Source: Bacillus sp. FSL K6-3431 (GTDB lineage Bacteria > Bacillota > Bacilli > Bacillales > Bacillaceae_C). From it: 64,000 nucleotides of DNA. Positions 58,758-64,000 of the stretch are shown in pieces (position 1 is the first letter of the stretch; every line of letters starts with the position of its first letter). Below the pieces are notes generated by a model, which did no database searches, was not told where the DNA came from, and worked only from the letters and a program-made list of their open reading frames with translations. Location of the stretch: positions 4,092,001 to 4,156,000 of the forward strand of contig NZ_JBBOCT010000001.1 in the NCBI RefSeq assembly GCF_038002605.1, in the 5' to 3' direction. A program made the translations under genes and the position numbers.

Positions 58758-59342
58758 GTGAAAAAGGCAATTTTTGTTATGATTGTAGTTGGTATGCTAG
58801 GTTGGGCGGTGTATGAGTTCGTATTTACGACCGATGATAACAAAGTTCAAGAAGATAATAAAGTAATTTCGCAGTCTAAAATACGGGACATTAACGAGGA
58901 AGAAACTGAGTCCAATGTTATAGGGATTGGTAAAGGAGAAATGGCCCCTGATTTTGAACTTACGACACTAGAAGGAGAGATAGTAAAACTGTCAGATTTT
59001 AAAGGCCAACGCATAATGTTGAATTTCTGGGCAACATGGTGCCCACCATGCCGCGCAGAAATGCCTGATATGCAAAAGTTTCAGGAGAAAAAAGATGTGA
59101 AAATTTTAGCTGTGAATTTACTGGAGACAGAATCAAATCCAGATAAAGTTCAGAAATTTATAGATGATTTTAATTTGACACTCACCGTTCCTCTTGATGA
59201 AGAATCTGTTGTCTCAGACCAATATCAAATTATGGCCTATCCTACATCATTTATGATTGATTCAAAGGGGCGGATTCAATTTATAGCGTTAGGTGCATTA
59301 AACTATAATTTAATGGTACAGGAGTTTGAAAAGATGCAATAA
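58758..59342 (+). CDS. Membrane-anchored TlpA/ResA-like thioredoxin
   Basis: A 194-residue protein with an N-terminal membrane anchor (residues 4-22), a linker, and a thioredoxin domain from about 60: APDFELTTLEGEIVKLSDFKG then WCPPC at 94-98 with the active cysteines 95 and 98. It keeps extracytoplasmic thiols reduced using electrons from CcdA, as ResA does for cytochrome c maturation. No cytochrome genes are nearby. GTG start after ACGGAGGT. Confidence 0.88.
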   Translation: MKKAIFVMIVVGMLGWAVYEFVFTTDDNKVQEDNKVISQSKIRDINEEETESNVIGIGKGEMAPDFELTTLEGEIVKLSDFKGQRIMLNFWATWCPPCRAEMPDMQKFQEKKDVKILAVNLLETESNPDKVQKFIDDFNLTLTVPLDEESVVSDQYQIMAYPTSFMIDSKGRIQFIALGALNYNLMVQEFEKMQ

Positions 59343-59380
59343 TTCCCTTAGGTTGTGTAAACTTGTAGCGGGGTGATTCT

Positions 59381-60067
59381 GTGAAACAAATAATTATGGT
59401 TGTTGAAGATGATAAAATGATTCGAGATCTTATACGAATTTATTTGAAGAAAAATAAATATGAGGTCGTGGAAGCAAGTGATGGAGAAGAGGCGAAACAA
59501 GTTTTTCTTGAATTCCAACCATGTTTAATCATCTTGGATTTAATGCTTCCAAAAATAAGTGGAGAAGAATTTTATGTATGGGTTCGTAAGCAGGAGCAAA
59601 GTGAAGTTTCGGTTATTATGCTTTCGGCTAAAGCACGAATTGAAGATAAAATTTCTGGATTAAATTTAGGTGCAGATGCGTACATGACTAAACCATTTGA
59701 TCCAAATGAACTTATCGCAAATGTTGAAGCGGTACTACGCCGTACTGATATGTTTTGCCAAAAAATTGTACGTGAAGGGCTATGCATCATGCCTAAAAAG
59801 GGAGTAGTTTTACTTTATGGTAAAAATATAAAACTGACGAAATTTGAATTTAACCTTCTTTATTACTTTATGCAAAATCCAAATATGGCTTTGTCACGGG
59901 AACAGCTTATCATGCAAATGTACCCATATGTAGAACATACAGTAATGGATCGAACGATTGATGCGCATATAAAAAAGCTCCGTGAAAAAATTGAAGATTA
60001 TCCAGCGAATCCGAAGCGGGTACAAACCGTTCGGGGAATGGGGTATAAATTTGTCACGGCTAAGTAA
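59381..60067 (+). CDS. OmpR-family response regulator
   Basis: A 228-residue regulator: receiver domain with phospho-acceptor Asp53 (IILDLMLPKISG), acidic pocket ED at 9-11 and Lys in TKPF, then a winged-helix DNA-binding domain (LTKFEFNLLYYF; TIDAHIKKLREK; VQTVRGMGYKF). GTG start after AGCGGGGTG. It overlaps the sensor kinase gene by 17 bases and follows the thioredoxin gene closely, so redox or envelope stress is a plausible cue. Confidence 0.92.
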   Translation: MKQIIMVVEDDKMIRDLIRIYLKKNKYEVVEASDGEEAKQVFLEFQPCLIILDLMLPKISGEEFYVWVRKQEQSEVSVIMLSAKARIEDKISGLNLGADAYMTKPFDPNELIANVEAVLRRTDMFCQKIVREGLCIMPKKGVVLLYGKNIKLTKFEFNLLYYFMQNPNMALSREQLIMQMYPYVEHTVMDRTIDAHIKKLREKIEDYPANPKRVQTVRGMGYKFVTAK

Positions 60068-61139
60068 ATATTTAACCTCTTTCATTCCCTCTGGATTCCT
60101 TTGGCGCTTAACGTTATTGAACATATTAGTTATTGTAGCGGCAACTGCTATCAGTGGTTGGGCTATTTATAATACAGCTTGTTTTCTGGCGGCAGGAGTA
60201 GGGGGATTTGATGCAGAACGACAGCAGCAATTTAATAGTACCCTTCTAAGTTACTTATGGATTTTCATGATCACGGCAGTCTTTGCAGGAAGTGTGCTTC
60301 ATTTTTATTTAATAAAACGCCTCATTAAACCAATTCGAAGTTTAATTCGATCTACTGAACAACTGAGAAACGGTCAATATCCTGAACCAATAAAAATGTA
60401 CAAGCAAGATGAAATCGGTCAATTGGTTATACAGTATAATGGGCTCATTTCACAGTTACAAATGAATGAACAACAACGGAAAAAGCTTGTCTCAGATTTA
60501 TCACACGAAATTAGAACCCCTTTAACGAATATTAATGGTTATCTGCAAGCATTGAAAGATGGAGATATAATAGGCGATAAAATACTGTTTGCCTCCCTTC
60601 ATCAGGAATCAAACCGATTATCGCAAATGCTTGAACAACTAGAACAATTAAAGGAATGGGATTATTTATCGGCCCAATCAATAGTTAAAAAAGAAACGTA
60701 TGAGATAGAAAACCTACTAAGTCAATGTGTTGCTATGTTTGAAAGAACATGGGAGCAGAAAAATATTCCGATACAGCTTGAAGCCGAATCATGCAAACTA
60801 TCTATTCACGTTGAAGGAATACAACAAGTTATTAGTAACTTGATTGATAATGCTATTTGTTATTATGAAGGAACTGGACCGATTTTACTAACAGGAAAGA
60901 AACAAAAGAATGATTATCGTATTTCTATTACAGGACCTAGCAAACCTATACCAACTGAAGAATTAGAAAAAGTATTTAACCGGTTTTACCGACTTGATTC
61001 TTCTCGTAGCCGTATGACTGGTGGTTCAGGATTAGGACTTGCGATTTCAAAGGAAATCGTGGAACGCCATCATCAAGGTAAGATAGGAATTGAAACAAGT
61101 ATAAATAGTAATACATTCTGGATTTTAATACCGAGGTAG
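60051..61139 (+). CDS. Sensor histidine kinase
   Basis: About 362 residues: two membrane helices (about 17-42 and 68-92) around a short extracytoplasmic loop, a HAMP domain (about 92-145), HisKA with DLSHEIRTPLTN (His152) and a HATPase domain with SNLIDNAICYY (N-box), FNRFYRLDSSRSRMTGGSGLGLAIS. The G1 box reads ITGPSKPIP instead of DxGxG, a variant seen in some Firmicute kinases. I start at TTG 60051 after AATGGGG; a frame extension to 59982 overlaps the regulator too far. Confidence 0.9.
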   Translation: MSRLSKYLTSFIPSGFLWRLTLLNILVIVAATAISGWAIYNTACFLAAGVGGFDAERQQQFNSTLLSYLWIFMITAVFAGSVLHFYLIKRLIKPIRSLIRSTEQLRNGQYPEPIKMYKQDEIGQLVIQYNGLISQLQMNEQQRKKLVSDLSHEIRTPLTNINGYLQALKDGDIIGDKILFASLHQESNRLSQMLEQLEQLKEWDYLSAQSIVKKETYEIENLLSQCVAMFERTWEQKNIPIQLEAESCKLSIHVEGIQQVISNLIDNAICYYEGTGPILLTGKKQKNDYRISITGPSKPIPTEELEKVFNRFYRLDSSRSRMTGGSGLGLAISKEIVERHHQGKIGIETSINSNTFWILIPR

Positions 61140-61290
61140 TGAATAAATAATGTACTACTATCTATCACGAAGCAATCTTATAATGGTTAATATGTCCGGC
61201 CATGTACTATTAATAGGTATTGACAATTGTGAAGTGGAAATGATAACCTCAAGAGGTTATATATTCAAAATAGGAATGGAGGTACGGAAA

Positions 61291-61371
61291 ATGCTTAAAT
61301 TTAACACTAACCATCATAATTGTATAATGATTCCGTGCCAAACCGGACTTTATTTTTCTATGAATAAATAA
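61291..61371 (+). CDS. Small ORF 1 after the kinase (26 aa)
   Basis: ATG 61291 follows GGAGGTACGGAAA (good Shine-Dalgarno and spacing). The product has two cysteines and an MNK end. No family. The longer frame back to 61150 lacks a ribosome-binding site. Confidence 0.35.
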   Translation: MLKFNTNHHNCIMIPCQTGLYFSMNK

Positions 61372-61404
61372 TTCGGAATGGCTGGTCTGCCGTTCTTTTC
61401 TATG

Positions 61405-61440
61405 AGCACACGCTTATGTAAAAAGGCGTGTGCTTCTTTG
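61405..61440 (+). terminator. Terminator of the ccdA-kinase operon region
   Basis: AGCACACGC pairs with GCGTGTGCT, followed by TCTTTG. Confidence 0.65.
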
Positions 61441-61509
61441 TGTTCATTTTTGATGAAATGGGTGTTTTCACGCATTGCGTGTTAATAAATAACAAGAAAA
61501 GGAGTGCTG

Positions 61510-61572
61510 ATGATGGTAATGATGAAACAGCAAAGAAAACTATTAAAAAAGGAATCTCTCGAAAGTGGGTAG
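61510..61572 (+). CDS. Small ORF 2 (20 aa)
   Basis: ATG 61510 (or 61513) follows AAAAGGAGTGCTG. The product is short and basic (MMVMMKQQRKLLKKESLESG). No family; it could be a leader peptide. Confidence 0.3.
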   Translation: MMVMMKQQRKLLKKESLESG

Positions 61573-61666
61573 TGTGAAGGAGAGAAACGGATAAGGCGCT
61601 TTTAATTAGATCTTAAATGACAACATGCACGAAGAAGTAAAAATATTCAGCGAAGGAGGAAAAAAT

Positions 61667-61786
61667 ATGATTACGCAAAATGTAAGAAAGCAGAACAAAG
61701 AATCGGAAGAAAAAAATAAATTGGAGTCTTCGGTAGTATATATACAGGGTAAATGGCGAGCGAGAATGGTGTGTGTCATTCCCTGA
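61667..61786 (+). CDS. Small ORF 3 (39 aa)
   Basis: ATG 61667 follows GCGAAGGAGGAAAAAAT, a near-perfect ribosome-binding site. The product is charged in the first half (RKQNKESEEKNKLES), then VVYIQGKWRARMVC. No family recognised. Confidence 0.4.
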   Translation: MITQNVRKQNKESEEKNKLESSVVYIQGKWRARMVCVIP

Positions 61787-61824
61787 TAATGGTATTAGAG
61801 GCTTCTTCTAAAGGAGCAAGGGAA

Positions 61825-61977
61825 ATGTTTAGAATAGATAAAGAGGTTGTGCAACAACATATGATGGACTTACGGAAGGAAGCAAGACAATATGAACTGG
61901 CACGTCGTAATATAGCCATGAAAAAGGAAAAGAGAAAATCCTTTTTAGGAATCCTAATGATCATTTTTCGCAAATGA
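61825..61977 (+). CDS. Small ORF 4 (50 aa)
   Basis: ATG 61825 follows AAAGGAGCAAGGGA. The product is mostly a charged helix (VQQHMMDLRKEARQYELARR), with a basic stretch and a hydrophobic end (SFLGILMIIFRK). No family recognised. A longer frame to 61753 overlaps small ORF 3. Confidence 0.4.
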   Translation: MFRIDKEVVQQHMMDLRKEARQYELARRNIAMKKEKRKSFLGILMIIFRK

Positions 61978-62030
61978 CAAATGGTCTGAAAGTGTGTGGA
62001 ATGCGCATTATTATATAGTAAAAGTAACAG

Positions 62031-62077
62031 AACCCACCACGCCTCTTAACAATGCGTACCAAGGTGGGATTTTTTAT
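62031..62077 (+). terminator. Terminator after the small ORFs
   Basis: CCCACC pairs with GGTGGG around a loop containing a second short stem, followed by ATTTTTTATT. Confidence 0.65.
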
Positions 62078-62155
62078 TATATAATAAGCTTTCATCGGAT
62101 TCATTAAGACCATTCAAAGGATAACCCACTAGAGGGAATAGGGGTTATCCATTTG

Positions 62156-62854
62156 TTACTTATATCGGATTCCATTGGACAATTCTTCTAAATTAGTCCA
62201 ATTTAATATACGAATAAAACTTTTGTCTTTCTCAATAATATTCTTACGAGAAAGAGAATGAATAACTCGATTTAGATGGCGATATGTTGTGCCAATTAAA
62301 TCAGCAATCTCTTGAATATTTGAAGTCTTTATCTCTATTCCAAAGTTATTATCAGACTCAGGTGATATGGTGGACATAAGATAACTCGCAAATTTGTTTT
62401 CCACAGATGCTAATAAATTTACACGAGAAGCTGTTGTACAAGTTTGAAGCTTATAGCTTACATGTTCTAAAAGTGTATGTAAAAACTTTGGGTTATCCAT
62501 TTCATGGTGTTTTATATAATCAAAATGTAGTCCAATCAACAAGCATGGATCAACTGCTTTAACTTGTGATTGGACGGGAACGTCACGAATTAGTTCGATA
62601 TCACCAATAATGGAAAACGGTTGAACAAATCTTAGTAATAATGACTTTCCAGTTTCGACACTTGATGTTATTTTCACCTTCCCTTCCACTAAAAATAACA
62701 GTGATTTCGCCTCCATCCCTTCCAGTAGAATAACTTCATCTGGTTCATATTGCTGCAAAGTAAACGGGAGTTGTTTTGCTTGGTCAAATATTTTCTCCAT
62801 ATTAAATTCGCGTAGTTTTAATTTAAGTAGCTTCGAGTCTAGAATATATTTCAT
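62156..62854 (-). CDS. Crp/Fnr-family transcription regulator (YeiL-like)
   Basis: About 232 residues: a cyclic-nucleotide-binding-like domain (about 25-140; VILLEGMEAKSLLFLVEGKVKI, FSIIGDIELI) and a C-terminal winged helix (NIQEIADLIGTTYRHLNRVIHSL). No Fnr-type cysteine cluster is evident, so the effector is unknown. I start at ATG 62854 after AAAAGGAG; the frame runs further upstream but has no such site. Divergent from the HAD gene, suggesting shared control. Confidence 0.85.
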   Translation of the reverse strand: MKYILDSKLLKLKLREFNMEKIFDQAKQLPFTLQQYEPDEVILLEGMEAKSLLFLVEGKVKITSSVETGKSLLLRFVQPFSIIGDIELIRDVPVQSQVKAVDPCLLIGLHFDYIKHHEMDNPKFLHTLLEHVSYKLQTCTTASRVNLLASVENKFASYLMSTISPESDNNFGIEIKTSNIQEIADLIGTTYRHLNRVIHSLSRKNIIEKDKSFIRILNWTNLEELSNGIRYK

Positions 62855-62943
62855 ATAGAAACTCCTTTTGGGACGTATGTCCTTTTCATTATAAAATAAA
62901 TTGATATGATAAGAAAAATAAAAAGATGTGGGAGTGGCGTAGA

Positions 62944-63726
62944 ATGAAATTTGTATTTGATTTAGATGGGACAATTTGCTTTAAAGGTCAGCCAGTTTCC
63001 GAAAAATTATTAATTGCATTAGAAAAATTAGTAGGGCAAGGGCATGAAGTCATTTTTGCTTCAGCTAGACCAGTACGCGATTTACTCCCCGTCCTGCATG
63101 AACGTTTTCATCAATACCCAATGATCGCGGGTAATGGCTCAATGGTTGCAATAAAGGGGAAAACCATATCAACGGTCAGTTTTGATGAAGAGACACTCGA
63201 GAATATTGTTCATTTAATAAGAGCTTATAATGTTTCTTATTTGATAGATGGTGATTGGGATTATGCCTATACAGGACCAGGTATCCATCCAATTTTGAAT
63301 AATCTTGATCCACAAAGACGTGCTAAAAACGTTAAATTGGATGAATTAGAGTCAATCTTAAAAATTTTAATGCTTACTTCAGATAATATGGAAGCTATCC
63401 AAAAACGGCTTAGCAAACTTGATGTTGTTGTTCACTCACATGGAAATGAGAGAGTTTTAGATATAAGTCCAAGCGGCATAGACAAGTGGAGTGGATTGCA
63501 AAAATTGGGTGTACAAGAAGGAGAATATATAGCGTTTGGTAATGATGCGAATGATATTACAATGTTTCAACATGCAATGTATTCAATTATGATTGGTGAA
63601 AGTCAACAACTAGCCCCGTATTCATCTGAGCAATTGTCAATAAGTGAAGATATAGAAAACCTTCTAGTGCAAAAACTTAATGAATTGGGAGATACAAATT
63701 CAATCATTAAATTAGTAAGTTTATAA
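62944..63726 (+). CDS. HAD-superfamily phosphatase (Cof type, subclass IIB)
   Basis: A 260-residue HAD hydrolase: motif I FDLDGTICFKG (Asp6 nucleophile, Asp8), motif II FASARP, and motif IV FGNDANDITMFQHA, with a C2-type cap between. Such enzymes dephosphorylate sugar phosphates or flavin precursors; the substrate cannot be told. ATG 62944 follows GTGGGAGTGG; the 62926 frame start lies before that site. Confidence 0.88.
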   Translation: MKFVFDLDGTICFKGQPVSEKLLIALEKLVGQGHEVIFASARPVRDLLPVLHERFHQYPMIAGNGSMVAIKGKTISTVSFDEETLENIVHLIRAYNVSYLIDGDWDYAYTGPGIHPILNNLDPQRRAKNVKLDELESILKILMLTSDNMEAIQKRLSKLDVVVHSHGNERVLDISPSGIDKWSGLQKLGVQEGEYIAFGNDANDITMFQHAMYSIMIGESQQLAPYSSEQLSISEDIENLLVQKLNELGDTNSIIKLVSL

Positions 63727-64000
63727 GCATTAACCTATACTTTTATGAAATTACTAAAGCCTACATTATCGTCATAGATGTTGGCAACGTTCTTGGTGAG
63801 TTGCTGCTTACAGAAAGGGTGTATTTGATAAAGTTCTTTTCCCGAAGCAAAGGCTGATGATTGCACGATTTTTTTATTTCCGAGGTGCATATCGCCGATG
63901 AAACAACATCGATGGTGGATGCTGGTTCTCACTCTACGATTCTTGATATGCTTATGAAGCTATAATATGACGTTTGTTTTTTCACTCATGAGATGTAGGA
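63727..64000. other. Window end without a supported gene
   Basis: A 65-codon minus-strand frame (63735-63932) and short plus-strand stretches (such as AYIIVIDVGNVLGELLLTER) are open, but none has a start with a ribosome-binding site. This could be the remains of a transposase or the edge of a gene beyond the window; I cannot decide. Confidence 0.4.

Noticed and set aside
60051..61139. Defective kinase because the G1 box lacks DxGxG
   Set aside because: Several Firmicute kinases have a similar G-P-x-x-I-P variant, and the other ATP-binding boxes are intact.
61150..61290. Upstream part of the 73-codon frame after the kinase
   Set aside because: No ribosome-binding site for the first ATG; only the last 26 codons have one.
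63735..63932. Transposase fragment at the window end
   Set aside because: The frame looks vaguely transposase-like, but I could not match any catalytic motif and the window ends; left unassigned.

Overview
The window looks like a chromosomal segment of a low-GC Gram-positive bacterium of the Bacillales, most likely Planococcaceae (Sporosarcina-like). This rests on gene order that matches the cshA-ydbS-ydbT-acpS-ydcC-alr-ndoAI-ndoA-rsb/sigB-tex-sprT and tsaE-tsaB-rimI-tsaD-ydiF-rex-tat-groESL blocks of Bacillus relatives, on the style of the 16S gene, and on Gram-positive signals (strong Shine-Dalgarno sites, TTG/GTG starts, CIRCE). The genus is an inference.

Layout. 1-5.1 kb: the 3' end of cshA, then two PH-domain membrane proteins (ydbS/ydbT), a rhomboid protease, acpS, a small ORF and the lipoprotein ydcC. 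5.25-5.68 kb: eight tandem copies of an exact 52-bp repeat. 5.9-15.9 kb: alr, the ndoAI/ndoA toxin-antitoxin pair, the complete stressosome/sigma-B cascade rsbR-S-T-U-V-W-sigB-rsbX with an internal sigma-B promoter, tex and sprT. 16-25.8 kb: eight tRNA genes, a frameshifted IS1182-type element, one DUF6241-like gene, three tRNAs, an rRNA operon (16S-23S-5S) and two more tRNAs. A Bacillaceae-1-like hairpin RNA lies in the 23S-5S spacer. 26-36.5 kb: the t6A genes tsaE, tsaB and tsaD with rimI, a cluster of DnaA boxes, the ABC-F gene ydiF, a gutted moaC relic, rex, a 204-bp inverted-repeat element holding a second Bacillaceae-1-like RNA, tatA-tatC, ydiK, ydiL and CIRCE-groES-groEL.

36.44-52.69 kb: a mobile island of about 16.2 kb inserted at the 3' end of groEL. 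It is bounded by an exact 23-bp direct repeat, and the groEL terminator is stranded on its far side. In order it holds a tyrosine integrase, an Xre repressor with palindromic operators, an excisionase-like protein, a small coupled ORF and a DUF927 ATPase (candidate replication protein). Next comes an iteron-like array (candidate origin) and a three-gene Lamassu/ABC-three-component-type defence operon (DUF4297/Cap4-like nuclease, middle component, Rad50-like SMC ATPase). It continues with a hairpin-rich non-coding stretch, a small membrane protein and a KAP-family P-loop NTPase flanked by about 100-bp direct repeats. It ends with a minus-strand operon encoding a VirB6/ConG-like conjugation membrane protein, a lipoprotein and two small proteins. 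No relaxase, coupling protein or VirB4 ATPase is visible, so the island looks like a defence-carrying satellite that may depend on a helper element.

52.7-64 kb: a YhgE/Pip-family protein, a Bcr/CflA-type drug exporter behind a likely transcription attenuator, and an operon with a membrane protein (apparently non-AUG start), CcdA, a TlpA/ResA-like thioredoxin and an OmpR/EnvZ-type two-component pair. A string of small ORFs with strong ribosome-binding sites, a Crp/Fnr regulator and a HAD phosphatase follow.
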